Positions 27,686 to 39,300 of a stretch of DNA of 64,000 bases are shown here, piece after piece (position 1 is the first letter of the stretch; every line of letters starts with the position of its first letter). The translations under genes and the position numbers were made by a program. The notes under the pieces were generated by a model. That model saw nothing but the letters and a program-made list of their open reading frames with translations. It had not been told where the DNA came from and ran no database searches. This stretch comes from a virus. Location of the stretch: IMG/VR virus record IMGVR_UViG_3300023170_000007, positions 1 through 64,000 of that record; one strand, 5' to 3'.

Positions 27686-27689
27686 TTAT
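27681..27689 (+). promoter_or_regulatory. Candidate late promoter core (CATAGTTAT)
   Basis: Copy of the recurrent motif overlapping the preceding stop, ending 17 bases before the ATG at 27707. Confidence 0.35.
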
Positions 27690-27706
27690 AGAATGAGGTG
27701 AATGAT

Positions 27707-27952
27707 ATGCAAAGTGTTAACGATACATTTCTCAGAGATTGTGCTCTTTACGTCAAGGGTGAGATATCAGAAATCAAGCTAAAGGGTAACAAAGATGCTG
27801 TGAACCTTTTTGCGAAAGTTCTATCAGAGTCCCGGCGCTTTTATGTAGCCCTACAGTCTGGTGAGATGAAGGATGTCATACCACTTCTAGAGAGGAAGAG
27901 GGCCGCCTCTAGGGCCCTACGTAAAAAGACAGGTTATGTTTGGCCCCTATGA
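27707..27952 (+). CDS. Hypothetical small protein before tape measure
   Basis: An 81-residue helical protein with no recognised domain. The ATG at 27707 has a GAGGTG site at ideal spacing; the GTG at 27698 lies within that site and is less likely. Its position just before the tape measure suggests a small tail assembly factor. Confidence 0.6.
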   Translation: MQSVNDTFLRDCALYVKGEISEIKLKGNKDAVNLFAKVLSESRRFYVALQSGEMKDVIPLLERKRAASRALRKKTGYVWPL

Positions 27953-27970
27953 TCAAATAAAGGGCGCAGA

Positions 27971-28013
27971 TTCTCGTTCGTTATATTTAATGGTAAGGTA
28001 GCGTTAACGAGAA
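27971..28013 (+). repeat. Inverted repeat flanking promoter-like core in tape measure leader
   Basis: Perfect 8-base arms TTCTCGTT (27971-27978) and AACGAGAA (28006-28013). The promoter-like TATATTTAA lies between the arms. It ends 15 bases before the tape measure ATG and no T-run follows. Confidence 0.45.
27982..27990 (+). promoter_or_regulatory. Candidate late promoter core (TATATTTAA) before tape measure
   Basis: Part of an 11-base GTTATATTTAA element that recurs exactly at 53187-53197; ends 38 bases before the start codon. Confidence 0.4.
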
Positions 28014-28028
28014 GTGTAAGAGCATAGC

Positions 28029-31000
28029 ATGGCTGATTCAAAAGAATTACAAACTCAACTACAGATTAATCAGCAGATCAACAAAGTTCTGGCTGACCGT
28101 GCTAAGCAGATGGACGCTCTATCTAAGCAGATAGGCGGCCAGGCGCAGCTTGCTAAAGAGCTGTGCAAAGCGATGGAGTGTCAAGATCTCGACGGTCTAG
28201 AAGACAGAATAGCTGGTCTATCTTCAACACTTAGCTCTGCTGCTGAGGAAGCTTCAAAGGCTGGTGGTGCCCTAGACAAGATGGGCCAAGACGGCCAGAA
28301 GTCTACCGGCGGTCTCGGGGACACTCTCGGTAATATACTAAGTAAGTTTACACCGATGAAAGCCGCAGCTGTTGGTGCTGCATCTGGAATGATGAAGACA
28401 TTCAGCCGTCTGCCAGGGATGTTCAGTATGATCTCTGGCGGGATCGGTAGCGTTGTTGGTGGCCTATTCAACGTCGGTAAGTCTATAGTCGGTATTCCGT
28501 TTCAGGTCTTGGGCGAGTTCACGAAAGCTGCTGCATCTACAACCGGCGGAGTCAATGAGCTTCGCCAAGCCATGGAAGAGCTTAAAGGCGAGATGGGCGA
28601 CTTGTCGAAAGGCGAAGGCGCCGCCGTTATGGAAGGGTTTGACAACTTACGCTCTTCGTCATCGGCTTTAGCGCAATCTGGTCTAAGCGTAAGCCAAGTT
28701 TTTGGATATGGCTCAGGTGGTGCCGCTGCCATGCTAAAGGCGGTTGGTGAGATAGCAAAAGCCGCAGGCCCTCAATTCTCAATGCTGAAAGATCAGATCG
28801 CCGGCGCGGCTGACAAGATGGTCATGATGAACAAGGGTCTTGGCATGACCAATGAAGCCCTTGCTGAAATGGCAAGAAAGGCCCACAATACCGGTAAGGA
28901 TGTAGGGACTGAGCTCGTTGAGATGGGTTCAATGGCTATCCAGATGGGTAACAAGTTTGGCGTTTCTGCCAAGACGATCGGTAAAAACATGTCTGCTCTT
29001 ACTGAAGATGTTGCAAACTTCGGTAACATGAGCAAGAAAGAACTTGCTGCTACTGCTACCTACATGGCTAAGCTTGGTATGGAAGCAAAAGACCTACAGG
29101 GAGTTATTGATAAGTTCGATGATTTTGAATCTGCCGCCGGCTCCGTAGCACAGCTGAACCAAGCGTTCGGTCTCCAGCTTGACACTATGGAAATGATGAA
29201 CGCGCAAAACCCAGCTGAGCGTATTGACAAGATGCGTGAAGCATTCCATGCTGCCGGTAAATCCGTCGACGACATGTCAAGAGCAGAAAAGAAGCTAATG
29301 GCTGAACAGATGGGTCTGTCCGTTTCTGCTATGGAGAATGCGCTAGCCACAGAAAACATGGGCGTTGCTTATGAAGACATGGAGGCGGCAGCTGAAGAAT
29401 CCGAAGCCAACAAGATGTCTGAAAAAGAAGTCATGCTTGAGCTCTCGAAATCAATCCAGAAACTAGTTCATAGTGGTCAGGGTGTCGACGGCTTCTTTGA
29501 TGCATTCGCAAAAGGTTTCAGCCGGGGGTTCGCTCAGAATAAAGAGTATAAAGAATCCATAATGGAGATCAAGAAAGCTTTCAAGGTTGTTATGGACTTC
29601 GGCAAGAAGCTCGGCGGGATGTTTGCTGATTTGATGGGTAAACTCGGCCTCTTTGATGCTGTCAAGAAGATCTTTAATGCAGAAGCCTTAAAAGGACTTT
29701 TCGATAAGCTGACAGGATATTTCCAAAAGTTCTCTGATTCTATTTCTGGTGGCGGCGATTATAGCATAGTTGATCTTATAAAAGATGTATTCGGGGATGT
29801 CTATGACTATATAACAGGCGGAGCCGGTGCAGAAGGTGCCAGTGCCTTCAGCAAGTTTTTTGAGAATATCATTCGTGTTATTGGTGATGCGCTAGCAGAC
29901 TTGATCCCATTCCTCGCCACGAAGCTCGGTGATCTTATGAATAGTGTTGCCAGCTTCTTATCCGACCCCGGAGGACTTGATGGCGCATCTGACGGCCTAT
30001 CTACCGGCATCGGCGGTGCGTTTGCTGACGCATTCGCCAAGATTGGACCAGCGCTTCAAGATGCATGGCCGCCGATTTGGGAAGGCCTACAAAACATGTT
30101 CTGGGCAGTGATGGATAGATTCGGGCCATTGATCTTCAAGGTCATGGCTGGTATTGTTGCATTCAATGTTGCGAAAGCTGTTGTCGCTGGTTTGATAGAA
30201 GCTGCCGGCGCAGCCATTGTCGCGAAGATTGTTGGCTTTTTCACTGGCGACTTGGGTGGTAAGGTAGGAGCAGGCCTAGAGAAAGAAGGCGGCGACGCCA
30301 TGAAGAAAGAGGGTGGCGGTTTCTTTGAGGGCTTAAAAAGCATGATTGAAAAGATCGGAGAGATAAGCCCTAAAGACGTCGTCAAAGCCGGATTTAACCT
30401 TACAATACTCGCCGCCTTCGCAGGGATTTCTCTAGTCTTGTTTGCAGGAGCCATCGCATTAGCCTATGCTATATTAAAAGATGTGCCCTTCACAGGCTTG
30501 CTCAAGGTATTTTTAGCCCTAGCAATAGCGATAGCAGCTATGGTCCCCTTTGTGTTTGCCGCACTCATGATGGAACCGACAACGATTACAACCGCCGGTC
30601 TCATGATGCTTGTCGGTGCGTTGTTCTTTACTGTGTCTGTAGTCGCTTTTGCGGCAGGGATCAGAATAGCATACGAAGTATTGAAGGCTATTCCGTTTGT
30701 AGACTTTGTTAAAATACTTGGGATGCTGGCGCTGACTCTAATGGCTACTATTGCTCTTGGCGCTGTCGGTATGCTCTTTGGATCATTCGTGACAGCAGTA
30801 CCAATAATGATAGTCGGTATGGTCGCCGCAGCGCTACTGTTCACAGCAGGTGTACTGATATTTGGGAAAGCCCTGCAAGAGCTTCTGCCTACGTTCAAGA
30901 AGATATCTGACAGCCTACCGATAATCGGGCCAGCTATTGGGGCGATTATAGTCATGGTCGGAATAATAGCAGGTATGGCCGGTCTCGGTGTGGCCTTCGC

Positions 31001-32447
31001 GGCAATTGGAATTTTTGCTCCAATTCTGGCGGGCGGATTTAAGGTTGCCGCCGACTTCTTCGTTGGTGCGATGGGTGATATCAAGCGTATGATAAGCGCT
31101 CTCATGTCTCTGGAGATACCGAACGTTGATGACGTCGCCAAGAGAATAAACGTTATTGCCAAAGTCGCCGAAGTGATGCAGTCTCTTGCGGGTATCGGGC
31201 TCGATGCAGCGAAGCTGGGTGTTGTATCGCAGTTGATGGGTGGACCATCTATGTCGGAAATATTCACTTCAATCGGCGATCTTCTTGGGAAGATTACTGA
31301 TTCGCTCGTGACGATCATGGTTACCCTCGTATTTCTCGCAGGGGTACTTCCTGACGGCTCTGAAAAGAAAGTGGAAGTCATCGCTGGTGCTCTTGGTGCC
31401 GTCGCTGAACTCGCGTCTGCATTGATGACACCGCTCCAGGCGCTCTCGGAAATATCGAGTGGCATGTTCGGCAAGGACGTCGCGAAAACAATGGGAGCAA
31501 TCGTTGACGGTATAATCAAGCTTTTAGACGCGATTAAAGATACTCTACCCGATATGCTTTTAACTCTTATTGTGATGGCTAACTTAGTCGGAGATCCAGA
31601 GAAGGCCGGCCCAAGGATGAAGGTTGTTGTCGATGCTATGGCAGCGGTTGGGAATTTCGCCAAAGCTATTGGAGACGTCTCCAAGCTCATACCTAAAGAT
31701 GATAGCTGGTTCGGTGGTGATGATTTGGCTACGAGAATAGGACAAATGGCAAAGATGATAACAACCATCGTTAATTCTGTCAAGAACGAGATGCCGAAGC
31801 TCATCAATGCTGTACTTGACGCCGCGGCGGGTCTAGGTGATGATGCCGCTGTGGAACTGGCGTTGAAGAAAGTTGATGTTGTCTCCAAAGCCATGGCCGC
31901 TGTTGGTTCTTTTGCCGATACAGTATCGAAGTTGTCGGGCATGCAGGTTCCTGAAGGATCTTCTGTCGGTGGCCTTGTTAAGAATGTCGTCCAGGGTATG
32001 GTCAGCTCTCTCACTGGAGAGAATAGCATTGCGACCCTGTTCACCACACTCGAATCGATGACGCTTAATGAAGCGGCTTTGACCACACTTGACACAGCGG
32101 GTAAGATGACCAAGGGTCTTATCGACTTCTCTCAAGCACTCACTGAGTTGACGACTGCTTCGGAAGGAATGGGACCAGCTGAAACTATGGGCGCTGCCGT
32201 CACAGCGATGGTGGATAACGCAAAGGCTGCGATAACTGCTCTAAACAGCGTTGGAGAACTCAACGCCAAAGTAGCTCTTGATAATTTCGCGAAAGCGATC
32301 GGGACAGGCGATGGCCAATTTAACGTTACCAACGAACCGGTAAATATTACTCTTAATGTACAGGTTACCATGGATGCTGACAAGGTCGGCAAGGTCTTGG
32401 TAGATAAATCTGTTATGACCACCGCGCTAGCATCAGCAGAAGGATAG
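28029..32447 (+). CDS. Tail tape measure protein
   Basis: At 1472 residues this is the longest tail protein. The N-terminus is helical with Gly/Ala/Met-rich repeats (residues 1-480). Residues about 790-1007 hold six or so long hydrophobic segments able to cross or insert in a membrane, and the remainder is Ala/Met-rich helix. This is typical of tape measure proteins, which set tail length and may help DNA cross the inner membrane. The gene follows the chaperone. Its length would predict a tail well over T4's if the usual residue-to-length rule holds. A long minus-strand frame over it is a composition artefact. Confidence 0.88.
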   Translation: MADSKELQTQLQINQQINKVLADRAKQMDALSKQIGGQAQLAKELCKAMECQDLDGLEDRIAGLSSTLSSAAEEASKAGGALDKMGQDGQKSTGGLGDTLGNILSKFTPMKAAAVGAASGMMKTFSRLPGMFSMISGGIGSVVGGLFNVGKSIVGIPFQVLGEFTKAAASTTGGVNELRQAMEELKGEMGDLSKGEGAAVMEGFDNLRSSSSALAQSGLSVSQVFGYGSGGAAAMLKAVGEIAKAAGPQFSMLKDQIAGAADKMVMMNKGLGMTNEALAEMARKAHNTGKDVGTELVEMGSMAIQMGNKFGVSAKTIGKNMSALTEDVANFGNMSKKELAATATYMAKLGMEAKDLQGVIDKFDDFESAAGSVAQLNQAFGLQLDTMEMMNAQNPAERIDKMREAFHAAGKSVDDMSRAEKKLMAEQMGLSVSAMENALATENMGVAYEDMEAAAEESEANKMSEKEVMLELSKSIQKLVHSGQGVDGFFDAFAKGFSRGFAQNKEYKESIMEIKKAFKVVMDFGKKLGGMFADLMGKLGLFDAVKKIFNAEALKGLFDKLTGYFQKFSDSISGGGDYSIVDLIKDVFGDVYDYITGGAGAEGASAFSKFFENIIRVIGDALADLIPFLATKLGDLMNSVASFLSDPGGLDGASDGLSTGIGGAFADAFAKIGPALQDAWPPIWEGLQNMFWAVMDRFGPLIFKVMAGIVAFNVAKAVVAGLIEAAGAAIVAKIVGFFTGDLGGKVGAGLEKEGGDAMKKEGGGFFEGLKSMIEKIGEISPKDVVKAGFNLTILAAFAGISLVLFAGAIALAYAILKDVPFTGLLKVFLALAIAIAAMVPFVFAALMMEPTTITTAGLMMLVGALFFTVSVVAFAAGIRIAYEVLKAIPFVDFVKILGMLALTLMATIALGAVGMLFGSFVTAVPIMIVGMVAAALLFTAGVLIFGKALQELLPTFKKISDSLPIIGPAIGAIIVMVGIIAGMAGLGVAFAAIGIFAPILAGGFKVAADFFVGAMGDIKRMISALMSLEIPNVDDVAKRINVIAKVAEVMQSLAGIGLDAAKLGVVSQLMGGPSMSEIFTSIGDLLGKITDSLVTIMVTLVFLAGVLPDGSEKKVEVIAGALGAVAELASALMTPLQALSEISSGMFGKDVAKTMGAIVDGIIKLLDAIKDTLPDMLLTLIVMANLVGDPEKAGPRMKVVVDAMAAVGNFAKAIGDVSKLIPKDDSWFGGDDLATRIGQMAKMITTIVNSVKNEMPKLINAVLDAAAGLGDDAAVELALKKVDVVSKAMAAVGSFADTVSKLSGMQVPEGSSVGGLVKNVVQGMVSSLTGENSIATLFTTLESMTLNEAALTTLDTAGKMTKGLIDFSQALTELTTASEGMGPAETMGAAVTAMVDNAKAAITALNSVGELNAKVALDNFAKAIGTGDGQFNVTNEPVNITLNVQVTMDADKVGKVLVDKSVMTTALASAEG

Positions 32448-32451
32448 TAAA

Positions 32452-32649
32452 GTGACTAAAGGTATAAACGGTGAAGATCAAGATAGAGCAGCTCTTAGAG
32501 AGAAGTTTTTAGAAGACCTAAGAAAACTTGAGAAACTTGAAGTACCGCTTCCGATGCGTAATCTGTTAGAGATCATTGAATTGGTTAAGAAAGACGAGGA
32601 AGCTCTAGAAGTTTTAAGAGAAGAGATACTTAAAAATCATGGCCAATGA
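32452..32649 (+). CDS. Hypothetical small helical protein
   Basis: A 65-residue, charged, helical protein starting at GTG four bases after the tape measure stop (AGGA seven bases upstream) and overlapping the next gene by 11 bases. No family is recognised. Its coupling on both sides suggests a small tail assembly factor. Confidence 0.55.
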   Translation: MTKGINGEDQDRAALREKFLEDLRKLEKLEVPLPMRNLLEIIELVKKDEEALEVLREEILKNHGQ

Positions 32650-35600
32650 AAAAGACTACATTCCAGAAGGTTCAAGCCCAAACGGCGCCGTTAAAGAGGG
32701 CGATGACCTGAGCACCTCTGCAAAGGCCACGCTGGGGTCGTATCTGAGTTCTCTGACCAAGTCTCCTGACACTAAGAATGCTTTTCCAATAGATGATAAT
32801 CCTATCGCTGAAACGTCTCTTAGGGGTACATCTGGACTACCAGCAGAATTTAAGACGGGTGGAGCCGATGAGACTCAAGGATTTACAAGAACGTTCCCGA
32901 CGGGTGGGAAGTCGTCCGAGTCAGCAGTTAATAATTTTGAGACATTAAGCAACTCTGGAAAGATATCAACTTTATCCGACGTTCTAAATAAGAACGCTCA
33001 AACTGATGGCCATAATCTATTAAGAGATGTGGTCTCAAACAGGGAACCCGGCGAACCCGGTGTCGGTGATCCTACGGGGGCGTCTGCTGTCAAGTCTCCC
33101 TCCGGCGAGACACCAGTACAAAAGAAGATATCTAGTATGCTCCGGACTGGTAACAGGTTCGACCCGACGCCTGGATCAAGTCCCTATATCGAAGATGGCC
33201 GATTCACAGAGCCCGGAATTCCTATAACTCAAAGCGGTTTTGGTGTATACGACGACGATGCTGTAAGGACAAGTTTGAATGATCTTCACAAGATCGCTCA
33301 CTCGTTGATGGTGCGCTCCACTGGTCACAGGATGAGTAATTCCTCAGATCCAGACGGCGGAAGCGCGGTGTCGACAACTGATGTTCAGATGGGCTCTGCA
33401 AAGGTTGACGTAGAGAAGCTTCGTCCTACCAACGTCTATGCGTCTCCAGAGAAGATACAGCTTCAAAATGCCGAACTTCGTTATGACGATATTACAGGGG
33501 CCGCCTTACCAGCACAAAAGACTTTTGGTAATCTTTCATCTTATAGGGAACCTTTTGAGCATGCTGTTTTTGCGAACCTTAATACAGCTGTGCAGGCGCT
33601 TGGTGAGTATCTTTTAGGTGCTGCAGTGTTTACTGCACTTATTACCCTTGTGGAACTCTTAGAGTCGACAGAAAAACCCCACAATCCTAAGTCTCCGCGT
33701 AGCCTTGCGAAGGGAAGATGGTATAAGGAAGGTACTATCCTCCGTATTCTACGGCAGGCAGGATTTCCTCGACTAGATCGTCCAGCTTGGAAATGTGCGA
33801 TATACGGTTTAGCTGCTTGGTTGAAGATTCCGCCATCCGCTCTTCCCGATGCGTCAGATGAGGCACCTTCCCCGATCCCGTCTTTTCCACCCTTGCCTGA
33901 GGTCAGTGCTGTAACAGGTATGTCTTCCGTCGCGGCATGGTTTTCAGAAGTTGCAGCATCTGGCGATGATGTGCTGTTCAACGCGCTTTATGGATCTGGG
34001 TACTACGCAAACGTGATGAGAGTAGTTAGAAGAGATTTAGACAGAATGTTGGAGACTGTGACTCTGGACAGTGGCACAACATCCGGACCAGACGGCGCTC
34101 GAGCCATTTTCGATATGATAATGAACTTGAACAGATATCCTGCCTGGAATTTCTTCGTTTCAATTTTGACGATGGGCGACGCTTGGCTGAATTCATACAA
34201 CAAATATGTGAAGTTTAACGCGCTAAGCACGACTGGCCAGACGAGAACCCAAATGAGCCGACAGCCTGGGAGTGACAAACAGGCTTGGAGACACCGATCG
34301 GCGCCAGCTCTTGTGCTTCTAAACGAGAAGTACACTAATGCTGCTACCGCTTTTGGGTACCACCCGACATTTATGCAAGAGTTGCACTCCAGAATTGGAG
34401 ATGACGAATCAAGAACACCAGTTCCGTACGGCGATAACCTGAGACCGGGTGGAAACAACAGGGGTGTTAAAGGGAATGCTGCACAGTCTTCGATCCGGTA
34501 TAGCAGAGAAGACGTAGAGTTGATTGAAAACGAACTTGATGCAGAGTATTGTCCCTTCTACTTTCATGACCTTCGTACTAACGAGGTGATAAGCTTCCAT
34601 GCCTTCTTGAATGATCTAAAAGACTCATATAGCGTGTCATACTCTGAGAGCGCGGGATATGGGAGGATAGACAAGGTCAAGATCTACCAAGACACAACAA
34701 GAAGTATAAGTTTATCATGGACGCTTGTGTCTACTTCACCTGACGATTTTGATTCCATGTGGTGGAGTGTAAACAAGCTCGTCTCTATGCTTTACCCTTC
34801 ATTCTCACCAGGGAAATCTGTCAAAGCCGGTGATAAGAAGTTTGTAATGCCGTTCTCTCAGATCCCGACGGCGTCGCCAGTCATAAGACTAAGGGTGGGT
34901 GATGTCGTAAGGAGTAACTATAGCAGGTTTAATCTCGCAAGGATATTCGGTTTGTCAGAGATAAAGCTTGCGCCGGCAGACGCAGAGAAGGGTAAGAGTA
35001 CTGAAGTCAATAAAGAACTGGCCGCTGCTGGCTTTGATATATCTGCCGCGTCCGCAGTAAGTTCTGCGAAAGCAGATTCTGACAAAGAATATAAAGAAGC
35101 ATTCGATGCCGCAACCAAAGAACGAACGGCACGCTTCTCAACAGAACCTGCCTCCGCTGCTGATGTTGCCCATGGATACCTACCGGGTGATGAGACGTGG
35201 GGCTACGCGATACTTTCGCCAAGTTCAGCAGGTTATACGACATATGACACTAAAGCTGGGAAGATAATTCCCGCTGCTTCAACTGGTGATAAAAGCCAAA
35301 ACACTCATAACACGAACCCGCCCGATGGCGGTGATCATGTAACTTCAAAGGCTTTTAGATCTCGTCCGACGACGTCCGGTAAGGTTAAGATTCTAGAGAG
35401 GCAAGTGTACTCAAGTTACGATGCCGAAGGTGAACTAGAGGCATCTTATGCGGAATATTTTGTGCAGTATGAAGATCAAGATGATGCAGCAGACCCGTAC
35501 GGACCAGCAAGCGCCAAGGGACATTTTCACACTTATGTCGTTACGTCGAATGATCTTGCGCCTATTCCAGCTACAATCAAGAAGCTTACACCAGCTGATC

Positions 35601-36049
35601 CTGCAATCACATTAGACACTCAAATAGAGGATGTTGATAAATTCTTTGATCCCAAGAATAACGCAATTGTTCGATCTTTTGAAGCCGCCGGCGGCCGAGG
35701 ACTAGCGGGTGTTATAACAAGCATGGACTTCGACTGGAATGAAGCACAATGGGATATGAGTGGGCTGGGACGTCGCGCTCCAACGATGTTGACGATTTCG
35801 ATTTCGTTTAGCCCGATTCATGATATTATTCCAGGCCTGGATAGTAATGGTATGATGAGGTCCATGAACTATCCTGTCGGAGGTCTCGCGGGACCGATGG
35901 CGACAGATTATCATGACAAGGGTGGAATTAGAAGTCCGTTTAACAGTGCAAAAACACCAGAGGTTAGTTCGAAAGTCACCGATGATCGTTCAGCGAACTA
36001 CGACAACTTTGCTAAATCAATAGACAAAGACGGCGAAGGTGGAGGATAA
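32639..36049 (+). CDS. Large tail/baseplate structural protein
   Basis: An 1136-residue protein. Residues 1 to about 300 are Gly/Ser/Pro-rich and probably disordered. The most family-like stretch is residues about 640-740 (CPFYFHDLRTNEVISFHAF, GYGRIDKVKIYQDTTRSIS, LSWTLVSTSPDDFDSMWW), a pattern I associate with baseplate proteins of marine myophages. Being between tape measure and LysM-like genes places it in the central baseplate or tail tip. The exact T4 counterpart is not clear. Confidence 0.65.
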   Translation: MANEKDYIPEGSSPNGAVKEGDDLSTSAKATLGSYLSSLTKSPDTKNAFPIDDNPIAETSLRGTSGLPAEFKTGGADETQGFTRTFPTGGKSSESAVNNFETLSNSGKISTLSDVLNKNAQTDGHNLLRDVVSNREPGEPGVGDPTGASAVKSPSGETPVQKKISSMLRTGNRFDPTPGSSPYIEDGRFTEPGIPITQSGFGVYDDDAVRTSLNDLHKIAHSLMVRSTGHRMSNSSDPDGGSAVSTTDVQMGSAKVDVEKLRPTNVYASPEKIQLQNAELRYDDITGAALPAQKTFGNLSSYREPFEHAVFANLNTAVQALGEYLLGAAVFTALITLVELLESTEKPHNPKSPRSLAKGRWYKEGTILRILRQAGFPRLDRPAWKCAIYGLAAWLKIPPSALPDASDEAPSPIPSFPPLPEVSAVTGMSSVAAWFSEVAASGDDVLFNALYGSGYYANVMRVVRRDLDRMLETVTLDSGTTSGPDGARAIFDMIMNLNRYPAWNFFVSILTMGDAWLNSYNKYVKFNALSTTGQTRTQMSRQPGSDKQAWRHRSAPALVLLNEKYTNAATAFGYHPTFMQELHSRIGDDESRTPVPYGDNLRPGGNNRGVKGNAAQSSIRYSREDVELIENELDAEYCPFYFHDLRTNEVISFHAFLNDLKDSYSVSYSESAGYGRIDKVKIYQDTTRSISLSWTLVSTSPDDFDSMWWSVNKLVSMLYPSFSPGKSVKAGDKKFVMPFSQIPTASPVIRLRVGDVVRSNYSRFNLARIFGLSEIKLAPADAEKGKSTEVNKELAAAGFDISAASAVSSAKADSDKEYKEAFDAATKERTARFSTEPASAADVAHGYLPGDETWGYAILSPSSAGYTTYDTKAGKIIPAASTGDKSQNTHNTNPPDGGDHVTSKAFRSRPTTSGKVKILERQVYSSYDAEGELEASYAEYFVQYEDQDDAADPYGPASAKGHFHTYVVTSNDLAPIPATIKKLTPADPAITLDTQIEDVDKFFDPKNNAIVRSFEAAGGRGLAGVITSMDFDWNEAQWDMSGLGRRAPTMLTISISFSPIHDIIPGLDSNGMMRSMNYPVGGLAGPMATDYHDKGGIRSPFNSAKTPEVSSKVTDDRSANYDNFAKSIDKDGEGGG

Positions 36050-36051
36050 TA

Positions 36052-36345
36052 ATGCCAACAAGATACAAAAGATCTCCACGCATAAAAGGCGGCAAGTCTT
36101 ATGGCACGTATTCCGCAGGTTATGCTATAAACAGAGCTGTTAATTCAGGCGCACTAGATTTTGTCAAGAGGGTCACAGTAGAAAATGATCGTCTTGATAT
36201 TATCGCTGGTGAATACTACGGAGACGGAACCCTGTGGTGGGTGATTGCTGCTGCTAGTGGGATTGGGTGGGGTCTTCAAGTTCCAGCTGGGATTGAATTA
36301 ATTATTCCTGTCAACATTGGACAGATAGAAGCCCTGGTGGGGTAA
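36052..36345 (+). CDS. LysM-like baseplate protein (T4 gp53-like or P2 gpX-like)
   Basis: A 97-residue protein whose second half is a LysM-type fold: ENDRLDIIAGEYYGDGTLWW, then IPVN near the end. Small LysM proteins of contractile tails (T4 gp53 C-terminal domain, P2 gpX) sit in the baseplate and contact hub or peptidoglycan. Ribosome binding site GGAGG. It lies between two large baseplate genes. Confidence 0.75.
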   Translation: MPTRYKRSPRIKGGKSYGTYSAGYAINRAVNSGALDFVKRVTVENDRLDIIAGEYYGDGTLWWVIAAASGIGWGLQVPAGIELIIPVNIGQIEALVG

Positions 36346-39300
36346 ATGGCAATATACGACTCCAAACTTGGTGACATAATAGCCGCTCTTGGTCGGTACT
36401 ATAGCATCGTGTCAAAAGAAAAATTCACCTCGATCCTTGCGTTCGGTGATGAAAATACGATAGACAAGTTTGGGAACGTTGATTTTGACTCTACACCTGA
36501 GATCGAGAAATTAGCTAGGACGTTTAACGACGCCACCGAGGGCGGAGTTATCATGTCGAAGAACGTAGAGGCTCTTAAAGATATAGTAACTGGTGACTCT
36601 GATTCTTTGAAGCTCGCGATGAAAACGTATCAATACGTTGGAGAGCCAGACACGTTTTCGTCTATATTCTCGAGCGATGATTACAAGAAGATATGTTCTC
36701 CCATAAGTGTTAGGGACATGTGCCGTATAACTCCAGGGTCTGACGGTAGCGAAGACGGTACAATCAACGGTGCATTTGCTTCTCCAACGAAGTTTACCCC
36801 TAACCTTTGCGCTCTCCAAATTAAAAATCCAAAGCTGGTCCCTGCTACCCGCGACTCCGGGGCTGCTGCCTTATTTATGAATGCTATCCCGACTCTAGAG
36901 TTCTCGAGATGCCAACCGTATCTCGATATAACACTTGTCTCGCCTATGAAAGGCCTCAGCGAAGACGGTCGTATACAAACACTTAGCTTGATGCAACATG
37001 TAGCAGGGCAGAGCCAGCCTGCAACAGACGTAGACAAAGCTTTGGCGACAGCATTAAACGAAGAAGCTGTGCAGGGTAAGCTGGAGAGTGAAGAAGCCCG
37101 TGCTGCAGCCGGCCTTGACGGCGACGGTAAGAAAACATCGGGAGGTTCTGATACCATCGCTTCCGCCGAAGACTTAGATGTAGCGACTGTTGGGATGGAG
37201 ATCTTCACCGCTCCCCAAACTCTAGTCCCAACACTAAACGGTCAACTAGAGGGATATACTGATTTCGAAGCGTTCTCTAACGTTAAGGGAGACGATGGTA
37301 AACCAGTCTCTGCAGGCGGCCGCAGGGGAGCTCCTATCATTGACCCTTTCCGTCCTTTGATGAGTATAGAAGATTTCGGTATTTCTGTTACACCCTCGAA
37401 GGGGATGATGTCACACAAGACTGCTGATCTTTCCCTTGTCTTACATGACAGATCTCGTCTGACGGAAATATCCGAGTTCGTGAAACCAGATCTATACGGT
37501 CGGACTGAGCTTTTGATAACCTACGGATGGTCTCACCCTGATAACGACTTAGCAAGCGGAAATTATTACGGTGCATTCTTGGACGCGCTTAAGGTGACCG
37601 AAAAATATATGATCGTCAACAGCTCGTTTTCTTTTGACGACGTAGGGCAAGTCAAGATTAAACTTAAGCTATCGATGAAAGGCGCCTCGAATGTCGATAC
37701 AAATAATATCAGCCAAGGTGAAGACGTAGAAGATGCGATGCAGGCGCTTAAAGATATGGTCGATGTGATCAAAAAACTTAAAGCTACTGCCCTTAAAGAT
37801 GCCGCTGCGACGGGCGGAACGAAGGAAGCGAAGGACGTCTTTGGAAAGTCGTTTTTTAGTGCTGCATCTGATACAAGCCGCGCTTTGACGATGGATGAAG
37901 AAACACAGAAAGCGTTAAAGAAGTATATATCTGCGAACAGGGGTGCCGAAGGTACGTCAGGTCAGCTGGCAGATACTTTGGAAGACATGTTCGGTAAAGA
38001 TGGGAAAGGTGGCGCCGCCGCGCAACTAAAGAAGACAATCGCGGATGCAGTTGGCGAGAAGATAAGCCACTTGAAAAAGATGCGCCAGTCGAAAAAAGAT
38101 CCATTTGCCAAAGAAGTGACAGGTCATAATGGCAGTAAAAGCTTTGTCAATATCCCACAGTGGTCGAATAATCATATTTCGTACGGCGCGTTACTCATGT
38201 ATATGGTGGGAAAACCTCTTGCTGCCACTAAGAGATTTGACGAGATCCAGTTTTTGTTCTATCCTATGAATGATAAGTCTTCTTATCTAAAGGATTTAAC
38301 GACTGCTGAAATCCCAATCAACTTAAAGCAGTTTGACTTAGTCTTTAAAGAAAACACGAAGAATACAGTTAATCTTCCTCTTGGTAGGTTTATGGGTATG
38401 ATGGGTAAAGAGTTTATCCATAATCAGACTGCAGAAGCGTTCGGTCTTGCTTCTTTGTACGACACTGACAAAGAAGGTAAAAAGACAGTGAAAGAGAAAT
38501 TCAAGGAAGATCCAACAAAGCTTAACGACGAGAAAAAGAAGCGCCTTGAAGATGCCTACGGGGACACTTCGGAGCTTGAATTCAAGATGCCAAGAGTTAG
38601 GTTTCATATTGAAGCTGTACCTGCAAAAGATACAGGTCATCCCGAAGGCCGCCGTGCAACGATACTCAGGATCCATATATACGATTCAGTATGTACTCCC
38701 TACACTGCGCTTAATAGGTTGTCTCAAGCCACACGTTCAAACTCGATGGGTCTTTTAACAACTGCTGCTACGAACACAACTCGAGCGATGAACACAGAGG
38801 CGGAATTCGGTCTTGACGCCGATATTTCAGTCGATCACAAAACAGCATTTTTAGAGCAGCTACAGGAAGCGCTAGACTACGGTTTACTGGAAGCTGTACC
38901 CTCGATGTCTGAAGATGATATGAAATCTTATGATCCAGCCACTCAACCTGATACGTACTTTAGGGTTAAAGGCGGGTTTCCCGCGCTAAAGGGGTTCATC
39001 CAAAGCACAATGCCGTCGATAATATATGGTTCTACAAACTCCGCTGTGTTATCTGCTGACTTATCATCTATGAATGACCCGAAGCTTGCCTCGATTAACA
39101 TGATGCGTGGGGGAATGGGCGGAGGTACAACCGCACAGGGCGTTAGAGACGCTGGCTTACCATTACAGACAGCCCCGGTCACTCTTTCAATGAATACATT
39201 TGGATGTCCAGTAATAAGTTATGGACAGAACTTTTTTGTTGACTTCGGCACCGGGACCACAATAGATAATGTGTTTGTTGTCTCGGGGATCGACCACTCT

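Noticed and set aside
30464-32113. A 549-codon open frame on the minus strand
   Set aside because: It lies entirely opposite the tape measure gene. Its product is a monotonous Ile/Ser/Pro/Ala mix produced by the Ala/Met-rich sense codons; no motif and no ribosome binding site.
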